Position numbers and translations under genes: made by a program. Positions 34,707 to 44,709 of a stretch of DNA of 64,000 nucleotides are shown piece by piece; positions within the stretch are counted from its first letter, which is position 1, and every line of letters starts with the position of its first letter. This DNA is from Neorhizobium sp. (GTDB lineage: Bacteria > Pseudomonadota > Alphaproteobacteria > Rhizobiales > Rhizobiaceae). The stretch covers positions 992,001-1,056,000 of the forward strand of contig JAPWKC010000003.1 in NCBI GenBank assembly GCA_028283725.1. Direction: 5' to 3'. Under the pieces are notes generated by a model. It saw only the letters and a program-made list of their open reading frames with translations. It had not been told where the DNA came from and did not search any database.

Positions 34707-35459
34707 ATGCCGACCAAGCTTTCCGTCAATCTCAATGCCGTCGCCATGCTGCGCAATCGCCGCGACCTCCCATGGCCGAGTGTCGAGGCGCTCGGACGGA
34801 TCGCGCTTGCAGCGGGCTCGGCGGGCCTGACCGTGCATCCGCGGCCCGACCAGCGGCATATCCGCTTTTCCGACCTGCCGGTCATCCGCGCGCTGATCGA
34901 CGACGAATTCCCGACGGCCGAGTTCAATATCGAGGGCTATCCGAGCGAGGATTTTCTGGCGCTCTGCGAGAAGATCCAGCCCGAACAGGTGACGCTGGTG
35001 CCCGACGATCCGGCCCAGGCAACCTCCGATCACGGTTTCGATTTCCGCGCCACGGCCACGATGCTGAAGCCGATCGTCGCACGGCTGAAGAAGGGTGGCA
35101 TGCGCGTCTCGCTGTTTGCCGATGGCGACGGCGATGTGGAGGCGGTGAAGCTTGCCAAGCAGACCGGCGCCGACCGGATCGAACTCTATACCGGCCCCTA
35201 TGGCGGGTGCTTCGATCATCCGGAAAAGGCTCTGGAGATCGTCGAGCATCTCGGGCGCACCGCCGATGCGGCGCGCGCCGAAGGCATGGGCGTCAATGCC
35301 GGGCATGACCTGACGGTCGCCAATCTGCCGATGCTGGTGACGCGGATTCCTGATCTCGCCGAAGTCTCGATCGGTCACGGGCTGACGGCCGATGCACTCG
35401 AATATGGGATGGCCGAAACGGTCCGCCGCTTCAGGAGAGCCTGTGGTCAGTCACTGTGA
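34707..35459 (+). CDS. pdxJ: Pyridoxine 5'-phosphate synthase
   Basis: 250 residues from ATG 34707. PdxJ landmarks are [96 protein letters not shown] and [17 protein letters not shown]. It condenses 1-deoxyxylulose-5-phosphate with 3-amino-2-oxopropyl phosphate in the DXP-dependent vitamin B6 route. The ribosome site is weak. Confidence 0.96.
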   Translation: MPTKLSVNLNAVAMLRNRRDLPWPSVEALGRIALAAGSAGLTVHPRPDQRHIRFSDLPVIRALIDDEFPTAEFNIEGYPSEDFLALCEKIQPEQVTLVPDDPAQATSDHGFDFRATATMLKPIVARLKKGGMRVSLFADGDGDVEAVKLAKQTGADRIELYTGPYGGCFDHPEKALEIVEHLGRTADAARAEGMGVNAGHDLTVANLPMLVTRIPDLAEVSIGHGLTADALEYGMAETVRRFRRACGQSL

Positions 35460-35539
35460 CGCAGTTTCAAAGCTGATGATTGTCATTACATCCCGATGTC
35501 GAGGCGCCCTCCGGGCGCCGCAAAACGCGCATCCCGGGA

Positions 35540-36826
35540 ATGACTATCGTGTCGGAAAACATTCAGGAACATAGGGTCGTGGTGGTCGGTGGCGGTTTCG
35601 CCGGCCTGCAATTCGTGCACGCGATCAAGGGCAGTCCGGTCAAGATCACCCTGATCGACCGGCGCAATCATCATCTTTTCCAGCCGCTCCTCTATCAGGT
35701 CGCGACGACGGTTCTGGCCACCTCCGATATCGCCTGGCCGATCCGCCATCTCTATCGCGACCGCAAGGACGTCACGACGCTGCTCGACGAAGTGGTGGCA
35801 GTGGACCGCGCGGCGAAAACCGTGACGCTGAAATCCGGCGCAAAAGTGCCCTATGATACGCTGCTCCTTGCCACCGGCGCGCGTCACGCCTATTTCGGCC
35901 GCGACGAGTGGGAAGACGTGGCGCCGGGGCTGAAGACGCTCGAGGACGCGACGACCATCCGCCGCCGGGTGCTGCTTGCCTTCGAACGCGCCGAACTCAC
36001 GGACAAGACCGCTGAGCTCGACGCGCAGCTGACATTCGTCATCATCGGCGCGGGGCCGACCGGCGTGGAAATGGCCGGCATGATCGCGGAGCTCGCCAGG
36101 AACACGTTGCCGCCGGAATTCCGCAAGGTCGACACGACGCGCACCCGCGTGCTGCTGGTCGAGGCCGGCCCAAGGGTTCTGCCGGCCTTTACCGAGGATC
36201 TGTCTGCCTATGCCAAGAGCGCGCTGGAAAAGCTCGGCGTCGAGGTGCAGCTCGGCAAGCCGGTGACGGCGATCACCGAAGACGGCGTGACGATCGGCGA
36301 CCGGTTCGTGCCGTCGCGCACCGTCGTGTGGGCCGCCGGCGTGCAGGCGTCTCCGGCCGCCAAATGGCTCGGCATCGGCGCGGATCGCGCCGGGCGCGCC
36401 GTCGTCGGACCGGACCTGTCGATCGAGGGCGATCCGGATATTTTCGTCGTCGGCGACACGGCGCTGGTCATGCAGGCCGATGGCAAGCCGGTTCCGGGCA
36501 TTGCCCCCGCCGCCAAGCAGCAGGGCGATTACGTGGCGAAGCTGGTGAAGGCGCGGCTCTTTGGCCGGGCCGTTCCGGGTCCGTTCAAGTATCGCCATCA
36601 GGGCAGCCTTGCGACGATCGGTAAGCGCGCGGCGGTGATCGATTTCGGCAAGTTCAAATTGAAGGGCGGGCTTGCATGGTGGATCTGGGGCCTTGCCCAT
36701 ATCTACTTCCTGATCGGCACCCGCTCGCGCTTCGCAGTCGCCTGGAGCTGGCTGTGGATCCATCTGTCGGGCCAGCACAGTGCACGCCTGATCACCCAGC
36801 GCGAGACGCTGAAGGAAGACAAGTAA
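35540..36826 (+). CDS. ndh: Type II NADH dehydrogenase (NDH-2)
   Basis: 428 residues from ATG 35540. The FAD-binding motif is VVVVGGGFAGLQFVHAI, the NADH-binding motif FVIIGAGPTGVEMAGMIAEL, and FVVGDTALV is the second FAD contact. GIAPAAKQQGDYVAK and a C-terminal amphipathic/hydrophobic segment (GGLAWWIWGLAHIYFLIG) for membrane attachment follow. It oxidises NADH and reduces quinone without pumping protons. ATG 35540 lies at the end of a palindromic intergenic element (CCCGGGAATGAC); GTG 35549 with CGGGAA before it is an equally good start. Confidence 0.94.
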   Translation: MTIVSENIQEHRVVVVGGGFAGLQFVHAIKGSPVKITLIDRRNHHLFQPLLYQVATTVLATSDIAWPIRHLYRDRKDVTTLLDEVVAVDRAAKTVTLKSGAKVPYDTLLLATGARHAYFGRDEWEDVAPGLKTLEDATTIRRRVLLAFERAELTDKTAELDAQLTFVIIGAGPTGVEMAGMIAELARNTLPPEFRKVDTTRTRVLLVEAGPRVLPAFTEDLSAYAKSALEKLGVEVQLGKPVTAITEDGVTIGDRFVPSRTVVWAAGVQASPAAKWLGIGADRAGRAVVGPDLSIEGDPDIFVVGDTALVMQADGKPVPGIAPAAKQQGDYVAKLVKARLFGRAVPGPFKYRHQGSLATIGKRAAVIDFGKFKLKGGLAWWIWGLAHIYFLIGTRSRFAVAWSWLWIHLSGQHSARLITQRETLKEDK

Positions 36827-36862
36827 CGGGCTTCGGGCGGGCGGCCTCGATATTCCGGGAGC

Positions 36863-36898
36863 GCGGCCTGTCGGGCGGCCTGTCTGATCGCCTGTCTG
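36863..36898. repeat. 12-bp tandem repeat after ndh
   Basis: Three units GCGGCCTGTCGG, GCGGCCTGTCTG and ATCGCCTGTCTG in tandem, 36 bp after the ndh stop. Confidence 0.8.
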
Positions 36899-36984
36899 GC
36901 GGGCGTGGTTGCCGTCGAGGCGACCGGCCAGTGACACCGTGATCAGATCCTTGCCGCAGGCGCGCAGGTGCCTGCATCCCATCA

Positions 36985-37018
36985 CAAAAAAAAGCCCGGC
37001 ATCTCTGCCGGGCTTTTC
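36985..37018. terminator. Bidirectional terminator between ndh and qorB-like gene
   Basis: The stem AAAAGCCCGGC/GCCGGGCTTTT has a 6-nt loop, with A-runs on one side and T-runs on the other, so it serves both convergent genes. Confidence 0.92.
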
Positions 37019-37037
37019 GTCTCGGGCTCTTGGCATG

Positions 37038-37922
37038 TCAGCCGGCGAGGGCTGCCTTGTTCTCTTCGAAGAAATCGCCGAGCGTCTGCGGCTTTGCGCC
37101 CGTCAGGGTTTCGAAATCGTCGGTGACGATATCGAAATTGCCGGCGCGGATATTGGCGCTGGCGGAGACCAGCATCTTGACGACGAAATCCGGCAGGCCG
37201 GCGGATGCAATGCCCTGGCCGAGCTGTTCGTCAGTCACCTGGACGACGGCGAGCGGCTTGCCGGCCGCCTTCGAGACGAGTGCCGCGATCTTGTCGGCCG
37301 ACAGCGATTCGGGGCCGGTGAGGGTGAGGGTCGTGTTGCCGGCCGGCGGGTTGGCGAGGGCTGCTGCTGCGCCACGGGCGCAATCGTCGCGGCTGATATT
37401 GGCGACCTTGCCGGTGCCGGTCGAGGTGAACCATTTGCCGCCCGCCAGATTGTGCGGCATGGCCATCATGTAATTGTCGTCATACCAGGCATTGCGCAGG
37501 ATCGTGTAGGCAAGACCGCTCGCCTTGATCGCCTCTTCGGTGCCCAGATGATCCGGCGCGAAACTGACCAGCGATTTGTCCGGGTTCGGCATGGACGTGT
37601 AGAGGATATGGCCGACGCCGGCTGTCTTTGCGGCGCTGACGGCTGCGGTATGCTGCTTCAGGCGGCCGCCCGGCGTCGCCAGTTCGTCGGTGGAGACGAG
37701 GAGAACGCGGTCGATGCCGGCAAAGGCGGTCACGAGGCCGGCCTCGTCGTTGAAATCGGCCTTGCGGACCTCGATGCCCTTGTCGGCAAGGTCTGCAAGC
37801 TTTTCCGTGTCGCGGCTGGCCGCAACGATATCCGATGCCGGAACCTTCGATGTCTCCAGAAGGTGATGGATGGTGGCGCGACCGAGTTTGCCGTTGGCAC
37901 CGGTGACGAGAAGCTTGCCCAT
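37038..37922 (-). CDS. NAD(P)H:quinone oxidoreductase, QorB/QOR2 type
   Basis: 294 residues. An NmrA-like short-chain fold starts with the nucleotide-binding MGKLLVTGANGKLGRATIHH. VLLVSTDELATPGGRL, HILYTSMPNPDKS and LRNAWYDDNY are close to E. coli QorB (YtfG), which reduces quinones with NADPH and lacks the classical SDR Tyr-Lys pair. It is divergent from an HxlR regulator, the same pairing as ytfG-ytfH. Confidence 0.9.
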   Translation of the reverse strand: MGKLLVTGANGKLGRATIHHLLETSKVPASDIVAASRDTEKLADLADKGIEVRKADFNDEAGLVTAFAGIDRVLLVSTDELATPGGRLKQHTAAVSAAKTAGVGHILYTSMPNPDKSLVSFAPDHLGTEEAIKASGLAYTILRNAWYDDNYMMAMPHNLAGGKWFTSTGTGKVANISRDDCARGAAAALANPPAGNTTLTLTGPESLSADKIAALVSKAAGKPLAVVQVTDEQLGQGIASAGLPDFVVKMLVSASANIRAGNFDIVTDDFETLTGAKPQTLGDFFEENKAALAG

Positions 37923-38089
37923 GGATAGTCCTTCCTAAAAATCCTTGCCCGCATGCGGGAGCTGTCGAAATGTGGTCTCAAAAAGAGACTAGCACTAGAA
38001 TAGGAATTGACGCTGCGCTGTAAAGAAGGCAGTTTTTCGGGAGATGGTTACGTCGAGGGAACCACCTCAAGAACATTCAAGGAACCACT

Positions 38090-38497
38090 ATGGCACATGT
38101 TTCTCCGGTCCGCATGCTGGCCGGCGCGCCTTGCGAAACCACGACGTGGAATGCCGGCAACTGCCCGGTGCGCGACGTGATCAACCAGATCGCCGGAAAA
38201 TGGTCGACGCTTCTGTTGCAGGCGCTTTCCGACCGGCCTTACCGCTTCGGCGAGTTGCGCCGGCTGGTGCCCGATATTTCCCAGAGAATGCTGACCCAGA
38301 CCCTGCGCGACCTGCAACGCGACGGTTATATCGAGCGGGAAGTGTTTCCCACCAAGCCGCCGAGCGTGGAATACCGGATGACCGATCTCGGCCGATCGCT
38401 GTTCGAGCCGCTGTCGAAGGTTCTATCATGGGCCTCCGACAATCATGCTTCGGTCAGAGCCGCGCGGGTAAAATTCGACGAGGGTGAACTGGCGTGA
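38090..38497 (+). CDS. HxlR-family regulator next to the qorB-like gene
   Basis: 135 residues of winged [63 protein letters not shown] and [16 protein letters not shown]. HxlR proteins often sense aldehydes or electrophiles through an N-terminal Cys; here Cys in GAPCETTTW and in NCPVRD are candidates. It most likely controls the divergent quinone reductase. Confidence 0.9.
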   Translation: MAHVSPVRMLAGAPCETTTWNAGNCPVRDVINQIAGKWSTLLLQALSDRPYRFGELRRLVPDISQRMLTQTLRDLQRDGYIEREVFPTKPPSVEYRMTDLGRSLFEPLSKVLSWASDNHASVRAARVKFDEGELA

Positions 38498-38547
38498 CGG
38501 GGGCGGGGCGTCGGCTATTCGGGACTGTATGTGCCCGTTCATCCGGC

Positions 38548-38631
38548 GTCATCCTCGGGCCTGTCACGAGGATCTAGTCACCTGAACTCTATCCGATCTG
38601 CACAGATCCTCGGGACAGGCCCGAGGATGAC
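38548..38631. repeat. Palindromic intergenic element, intact copy
   Basis: Two 28-nt arms, 38548-38575 and 38604-38631, are reverse complements with one mismatch. The arm core is CCTCGGGCCTGTCACGAGG, and each arm can also fold on itself. The same family recurs at 43956-44036 and in worn form elsewhere in the window. Such mobile palindromes are typical of rhizobial intergenic DNA. Confidence 0.88.
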
Positions 38632-38666
38632 GGGTATGATGTCGTCACGCTGTCGGAGGCGCAGAA

Positions 38667-38694
38667 AAAGGGCGGTCCTTGCGGGCCGCCCTTT
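38667..38694. terminator. Bidirectional terminator between HxlR and alcohol dehydrogenase genes
   Basis: The stem AAAGGGCGG/CCGCCCTTT has a 10-nt loop, placed between convergent genes. Confidence 0.85.
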
Positions 38695-38722
38695 CGTGTT
38701 TCTGCCGTTGAACCGGAGCGGA

Positions 38723-39769
38723 TCAGGCTGCCAGCGAGGCGATGTCGATGACGAAGCGATAGCGCACGTCGCTCTTCAGGACGCGCTCATAGGCTTCGTT
38801 CACCTGGCTGATGTTGATCGTCTCGATTTCCGAGACGATGTTGTGCTTGCCGCAGAAATCCAGCATTTCCTGGGTTTCCTTGATCGAGCCGATCATCGAG
38901 CCGGCGAGCGAACGGCGGGCGGGGATGACCGAGAAGGCATGGACCGGGATGGCATTTTCCGGCACGCCGAGAAGCACCATCGTACCGTTGACCTTGAGGA
39001 GGCCCAGATAGGCGTTCCAGTCGATCTCGGCCGAAACGGTGCACAGGATCAGGTCGAAGGTGCCGGCCAGCTTTTCGAAGGTCGATGCGTCCGAGGTGGC
39101 GTAGTATTCCTTGGCGCCGAGCTTCAGCCCGTCTTCCTTTTTCGACAGGGACTGGGAGAGAACGGTGATGTCAGCCCCCATGGCCGAGCCGATCTTGACG
39201 CCCATATGGCCAAGGCCGCCCATGCCGACGATCGCGACCTTCTTGCCGGGGCCGGCATTCCAGTGGGCAAGCGGCGAGTAGAGCGTGATGCCGGCGCACA
39301 GAAGCGGGGCAGACGCATCGAGAGGAAGGTTGTCCGGGATCGACAGGACATAGCCTTCCTTGACGACGATCATGTCGGAATAGCCGCCCTGGGTCGCCGT
39401 CTTGCCGTCGGCTTCAACGCTGTTATAGGTCTGGACGAGGCCCGGCATGTACTGTTCGTTGTCGACGTCGCGCGCGGCGCAGCCGACGCAGCTGTCGACG
39501 AAGCAGCCCACGCCGACGCGGTCGCCGACCTTGAACTTCGTGACATTGGAACCGACCGCCGTGACGATGCCGGCGATCTCGTGGCCCGGAACGATCGGAT
39601 AGACCGCATTCTTCCACTCGTTGCGCACGGTGTGGATGTCGGAATGGCAAATGCCGGCAAACTTGATGTCGATCACCACGTCGTCGTCGTTCGGTTCGCG
39701 CCGTTCGAAGGTGAAGGGCTTGAGCGGGCTCGACGCGTCGGTTGCGGCATAACCTCTTGCAATAGGCAT
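38723..39769 (-). CDS. Zinc-type NAD(P)-dependent alcohol dehydrogenase (CAD/YahK-like MDR)
   Basis: 348 residues from ATG 39769 (GGAG 6 nt upstream). Catalytic zinc residues are in [14 protein letters not shown] and [10 protein letters not shown]. The Rossmann motif is [17 protein letters not shown], with NADP-type [15 protein letters not shown]. Relatives reduce aldehydes to alcohols. The structural-zinc lobe normally carries four Cys, but here it reads [17 protein letters not shown]: two Cys are kept, and the third and fourth are replaced by Arg and Met. It is divergent from an AraC-type regulator, its probable activator. Confidence 0.92.
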   Translation of the reverse strand: MPIARGYAATDASSPLKPFTFERREPNDDDVVIDIKFAGICHSDIHTVRNEWKNAVYPIVPGHEIAGIVTAVGSNVTKFKVGDRVGVGCFVDSCVGCAARDVDNEQYMPGLVQTYNSVEADGKTATQGGYSDMIVVKEGYVLSIPDNLPLDASAPLLCAGITLYSPLAHWNAGPGKKVAIVGMGGLGHMGVKIGSAMGADITVLSQSLSKKEDGLKLGAKEYYATSDASTFEKLAGTFDLILCTVSAEIDWNAYLGLLKVNGTMVLLGVPENAIPVHAFSVIPARRSLAGSMIGSIKETQEMLDFCGKHNIVSEIETINISQVNEAYERVLKSDVRYRFVIDIASLAA

Positions 39770-40048
39770 GGAAAACTCCATTCGGGTGGTATTTCGGGAT
39801 TGAACGCTGCGGACTATGCCGCAAGCGGAACGGTGGCGTTAGACCGATCCTCCGAGCTTCTTGCACGATCCTGCAAAACGTCGCCTCGGCGATTTGTCCT
39901 GCGAAACGTTGCGTTGGCAACGCGGCCTGCAGCACGTCGCACGCATTCGGATAGGGCAGGTGGCGGATAAATCTGCATGCCGATGTTCCTAATTTCATCT
40001 TCAGTGCCTATCTATGCGCCGTATCGGAACCAACATGGTCGCGCCCGC

Positions 40049-40987
40049 ATGACTGCCGCCTTCTTGCCCTATCAGGAACTGACCTCGCTCTGCTCGCGCT
40101 TCGTCATCGACAGGGAGGGGCGGAGCGCCGAGCTTATCCCGTGGCTGCATCTGCATCGCTGTGCGGCGCCGACCGCGCCTCTGCACAGCCCGATGACGCC
40201 GACGCTTGCCTTCATCATCCAGGGGGCGAAAAGCCTCACGCTCGGGCAGAACACCTATCGCTACGGCGCCGGACAGTATCTTCTCACCTCGCTCGACCTG
40301 CCGGTGAGTTCCTGGGTGATGGAGGCAAGCGGCGAGGTTCCCTATCTGTGCGCCTGTATCGATATCCGGCTCGACCGGCTGCATGACCTTCTCGGGCGGA
40401 TCGACATGCTGAAGGCGCCGGCAAGCGAAGAGGATCTGCTGGGCCTTTCCGTCAACCATGCGTCGCCGGAACTCGTCGATGCGCTGACGCGGCTCGTGCG
40501 GCTTCTCGAACAGCCCGGCGACATCACGGCAATGGCGCCGATCATCGAGCAGGAAATCCTCTACCGGCTCCTGACCGGCCCGGAAGGGCCGAAGCTCGTT
40601 CATATGGCGATGGCCGAAAGCCAGAGCCACAGGGTGGCGCGCGCCGTCGACTGGCTGCGCAGCAATTTCCACAAGCCTTTGAAAGTGGAAGAATTGTGCG
40701 ACCGGGTGGGCATGAGCCCGTCATCCTTCCATCACCATTTCAAGGCGGTGACGGCGCTGACCCCGGTGCAATACCAGAAGCGGCTCAGACTGCATGAGGC
40801 ACGGCGGCTGATGCTGGTGGAAGGGCTCGATGCCGGCAATGCCGGACACCGGGTCGGCTATCAGAGCCCGTCGCAGTTCAGCCGTGAGTATGGACGGCTT
40901 TACGGCCTGTCTCCGGCGCGTGACATGGAAAATGTGCGGGAGACGGGGCGAGCCGGCGGCCAGCCCCTGGCAATCGCGGCCGAGTGA
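40049..40987 (+). CDS. AraC-family transcriptional regulator
   Basis: 312 residues from ATG 40049. The AraC_N cupin-like domain (about 20-160, TLAFIIQGAKSLTLGQNTYR, YGAGQYLLTSLDLPVSS) is followed by paired HTHs (about 205-300, RVARAVDWLRSNFHKPLKVE, ELCDRVGMSPSSFHHHFKAV, VGYQSPSQFSREYGRLYG). The layout matches YqhC-like activators of aldehyde reductases. It should bind the 280-bp divergent region between itself and the alcohol dehydrogenase gene. The inducer is unknown. Confidence 0.92.
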   Translation: MTAAFLPYQELTSLCSRFVIDREGRSAELIPWLHLHRCAAPTAPLHSPMTPTLAFIIQGAKSLTLGQNTYRYGAGQYLLTSLDLPVSSWVMEASGEVPYLCACIDIRLDRLHDLLGRIDMLKAPASEEDLLGLSVNHASPELVDALTRLVRLLEQPGDITAMAPIIEQEILYRLLTGPEGPKLVHMAMAESQSHRVARAVDWLRSNFHKPLKVEELCDRVGMSPSSFHHHFKAVTALTPVQYQKRLRLHEARRLMLVEGLDAGNAGHRVGYQSPSQFSREYGRLYGLSPARDMENVRETGRAGGQPLAIAAE

Positions 40988-41254
40988 TTTTGCCGCTCTG
41001 TCCGGCGCACGGTTCGGGCGAAGCTTTCCGAGCAAACCTCTCGGGCGAGCCGCTTTGGCGGACTGTCAGGCAAACCGCTCAGACGGATCGGTCAATCGCA
41101 CCGTTCGGGTGGAATGACGCGCGCTATGGCAGGAGACCGAGTTCGGGCTTGACCCGGTGCGTCGCGTGCCTTGCGTTTTCAGCTTGCCCGGCGCCGATTG
41201 GTGTGACGGCGTCGCGGCAATCTTTCGAACCCCGGCGGGGTGGTCCGCATGTCG

Positions 41255-41480
41255 TTTCCGGCATACCGTTCCCGGCATGGCTTCCCGACGTCGCGTCCCG
41301 ACATACCGTTCCCGACATGGCTTCCCGACGTGACTTCCCGACGTGGATGGCCCGTCCGGGTGACCCGGCATGACTGGCCCCACATGACTGGCCCCACATC
41401 GCTGGCCCCACATGGTTGGCCTTACATCGCTGACGCGGCATGCCTGGCTCGGCACGGCTGGCCCGCTTGGATGCCGGGTG
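41255..41480. repeat. Long degenerate 13/14-bp tandem array
   Basis: About 16-17 units follow one another at 13- or 14-bp steps. The first half resembles TTCCCGACATGGC (41268-41345), grading into TGACTGGCCCCACA-like units (41360-41440) and then GGCTCGGCACGGCT-like units. The register drifts by one base but the period holds. Most of the 40988-41494 gap is this array, and no gene is supported in it. Confidence 0.88.
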
Positions 41481-41494
41481 CGGCGTCTACGCCG

Positions 41495-41665
41495 TTACGA
41501 CGGGACGAACTGGCCCTTGTGATGGGCCGGAGCCGGGGCATGGGCATGCCAATCGCTGCTCTTCTGGCTTGCCTCAGTCTGATCGTGTGCCGGTGCGGCA
41601 TTGGCGATGCCGAGGGAGGCGGTTGCAAGGAGGGTGGCGAGGGCGGCGCTGACGACGATTTTCAT
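41495..41665 (-). CDS. Small secreted hypothetical protein
   Basis: 56 residues from ATG 41665. A clear signal peptide (MKIVVSAALATLLATASLGI, then ANAAPAH, cleavage about residue 24) leaves a short mature peptide with HAHAPAPAHH, possibly metal binding, and a C-terminal KGQFVPS. No family is recognised with certainty; short alphaproteobacterial periplasmic proteins of this layout are common. A palindrome lies 37 bp upstream. Confidence 0.7.
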   Translation of the reverse strand: MKIVVSAALATLLATASLGIANAAPAHDQTEASQKSSDWHAHAPAPAHHKGQFVPS

Positions 41666-41701
41666 GGGAGTTTCCAACTTTTTTAGTCTGATGATTATTT
41701 A

Positions 41702-41721
41702 ATCGAACTCATTGGTTCGAT
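41702..41721. promoter_or_regulatory. Inverted repeat upstream of the small secreted protein
   Basis: ATCGAAC-N6-GTTCGAT is perfect over 7+7 bp, in an AT-rich stretch 37 bp before ATG 41665. It could be an operator. No regulator is assigned. Confidence 0.5.
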
Positions 41722-41970
41722 GACGATTAATTGGGTTCTTGCCCGCCCGGCCGCAAGAGGCACTGACCAAAATTTCATGCGGCGCAGCATCGTGGTTTTT
41801 CGCGGAGATCAACGCATAATCTCAATTTATGCTCTTATTACAGGCGCTTGCCGGGTGGGATATGCTGCGGTGCAGCATCATGTCGATCGGTCAATAAGGC
41901 TGACACAAATCCGTGAAGTGTTTGCGGGGTGCCTGCGCAGCGTCGATGCCGGCGCCTAAAATTTTGTCTC

Positions 41971-42019
41971 TTGACGCGATTTCACGGCGATTGTAGATGG
42001 GAACCGTACCGTACGGTAC
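41971..42019 (+). promoter_or_regulatory. Promoter and palindromic operator of the TetR gene
   Basis: TTGACG at 41971 and a TGTAGAT-like -10 near 41992 are spaced about 16 nt. The 14-bp perfect palindrome GTACCGTACGGTAC at 42006-42019 lies where transcription would begin, as expected for self-repression by a TetR protein. Confidence 0.7.
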
Positions 42020-42041
42020 TTGAATTTACGAGGTTGTGTCC

Positions 42042-42662
42042 GTGTCCATCGATCCGAATGTTTCGGGAGAATTTTCGCCGCGCCAGAGTGCCGTTCTGGC
42101 CGAGGCTCTGCGTCTTCTCGTGGAAGGCGGAGACAAGGCGCTGACGACGGCGGGGCTGGCGCGTGCCGCCAATTGCTCGAAAGAAAGCCTCTACAAGTGG
42201 TTCGGCGATCGCGACGGGCTTCTGGCCGCGATGATCTCGTTCCAGCAGAGCAAGGTGCGCACTGCCGAGCGTCCGGGCGAGCGGCTGACGTCCGAGGCGC
42301 TGCGCGACCATCTGGAAACATTTGCCTTCGATCTCATCGAGGTTCTCTCCGGCGATGTATCGCTGGCGCTCAACCGGCTGGCGATCGGCCAGTCGAGCCG
42401 CGACGGATCCAAGCTCGGGCGGCTGCTCGTCGAGCACGGCCGCCGGCAGATCGACCGCCGCGCCCGTTCGCTGATCGATGCGGGCAAGCGTGCCGGCCTG
42501 TTGCGTTTCGAGGATGCGGATGGCGCCTATCATACGCTTTACGGTCTGATCGTGTCTGACCTGCATGTGCGCATGCTGCTCGGCGAGCCGGCGCTGAAAG
42601 ACAACAGGGTCCAGGCACGCCGTGCTGTGGACGCATTCCTGACGCTGCATGGAACCGTATGA
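42042..42662 (+). CDS. TetR/AcrR-family transcriptional regulator
   Basis: About 206 residues. The TetR_N HTH is AVLAEALRLLVEGGDKALTT, AGLARAANCSKESLYKWFGD, RDGLLAAMISFQQSK; the C-terminal helical domain (LETFAFDLIEVLSGDVSLAL, DNRVQARRAVDAFLTLHG) binds an unknown ligand. I chose GTG 42042, 8 nt after GAGG; GTG 42036 is too close. It precedes ilvC by 125 bp on the same strand, but a link to branched-chain synthesis is not implied by the sequence. Confidence 0.9.
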   Translation: MSIDPNVSGEFSPRQSAVLAEALRLLVEGGDKALTTAGLARAANCSKESLYKWFGDRDGLLAAMISFQQSKVRTAERPGERLTSEALRDHLETFAFDLIEVLSGDVSLALNRLAIGQSSRDGSKLGRLLVEHGRRQIDRRARSLIDAGKRAGLLRFEDADGAYHTLYGLIVSDLHVRMLLGEPALKDNRVQARRAVDAFLTLHGTV

Positions 42663-42703
42663 GCAGCGTCATCTGAAATCCGGGCCAGTGGCCCGCCGCA
42701 TGA

Positions 42704-43938
<1,235 letters not shown>

Positions 43939-43955
43939 TCAACGCGGTCGCCGTC

Positions 43956-44036
43956 GTCATCTTCGCCCCTGTGGCGAGGATCTGACCACGCTCTTAAACG
44001 GCGCGGACGGATCCTCTGGACAGGCCAGAGGATGAC
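43956..44036. repeat. Palindromic intergenic element, second copy
   Basis: Arms 43956-43983 (GTCATCTTCGCCCCTGTGGC ...) and 44009-44036 (GGATCCTCTGGACAGGCCAG ...) match the family described at 38548, with more arm mismatches. GTCTCTGG-type short repeats at about 44085-44120 follow it. Confidence 0.75.
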
Positions 44037-44165
44037 GCTGGAACGTGAGCCGTGTCATCGGTGGGCGACAGTCGAGCGGTGCCGGGTCTCTGGTCTCTCG
44101 TATCTGGTCTCTGGCGACCGGCAGAGCAAGGTGGGCCAACGCGAGGTCAGCCGTTAAAAATCTCG

Positions 44166-44195
44166 AAAAGGCCGGGGCCTGCGCTCCGGCCTTTT
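44166..44195. terminator. Bidirectional terminator before the HxlR gene
   Basis: The stem AAAAGGCCGG/CCGGCCTTTT with a 10-nt loop sits 3 nt beyond the HxlR stop, serving it and any plus-strand read-through from ilvC. Confidence 0.9.
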
Positions 44196-44197
44196 CG

Positions 44198-44599
44198 TCA
44201 TGCGGCTTTTGCCGCAGCACTGCCGCCACCGCCATTGCGGGTGTCGAACTCGGCGCGCGCCCTGTCCACTTCAGCCAGGTTCTGCAGCGTCCAGATATAA
44301 AGCGCCTTGAACGGGCCCTGCAGCGAGCGGCCAAGCGGCGTGATCTCGTATTCGACACCGACCGGTGACGTCGGGATCACCCGGCGCAGGATCAGCCCGT
44401 TGCGCTCCAGCCGCCGCAGACACTGGGTGAGCGCCTTCTGCGTCACGCCCTGAAGATTGCGCTTGATCTCGTTGAAGCGGGCCGGGCCGGGGTCGAGCAC
44501 GGTCAGCACCATCATCGACCATTTGTCGGCAATCTGGTCGAACAGAAGACGGCTCGGGCAATGAACCGAGAAGCAATGACGTTTGTCGAGCGGTGGCAA
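44198..44599 (-). CDS. HxlR-family regulator next to the OYE gene
   Basis: 133 residues: LLFDQIADKWSMMVLTVLDP, GPARFNEIKRNLQGVTQKAL, TQCLRRLERNGLILRRVIPT and VGVEYEITPLGRSLQGP. Cys residues near the N-terminus (HCFSVHC) are candidate redox sensors. It is divergent from an old-yellow-enzyme gene, a common HxlR arrangement for response to electrophiles, so it likely regulates it. Confidence 0.9.
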   Translation of the reverse strand: MPPLDKRHCFSVHCPSRLLFDQIADKWSMMVLTVLDPGPARFNEIKRNLQGVTQKALTQCLRRLERNGLILRRVIPTSPVGVEYEITPLGRSLQGPFKALYIWTLQNLAEVDRARAEFDTRNGGGGSAAAKAA

Positions 44600-44709
44600 T
44601 GGTTTCCTCCGGTATACCTAGTGGAGATAAGGTGCGTTCTTGACGCTAGGTTTACAATATATACCTAAGGCCGGCACGTTAATGAAGCCAAGCAATTGGA
44701 GAATTGCCC

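Noticed and set aside
41255-41480. CRISPR-like array
   Set aside because: Units are only 13-14 bp with no unique spacers and no cas genes nearby. It is a degenerate tandem repeat.
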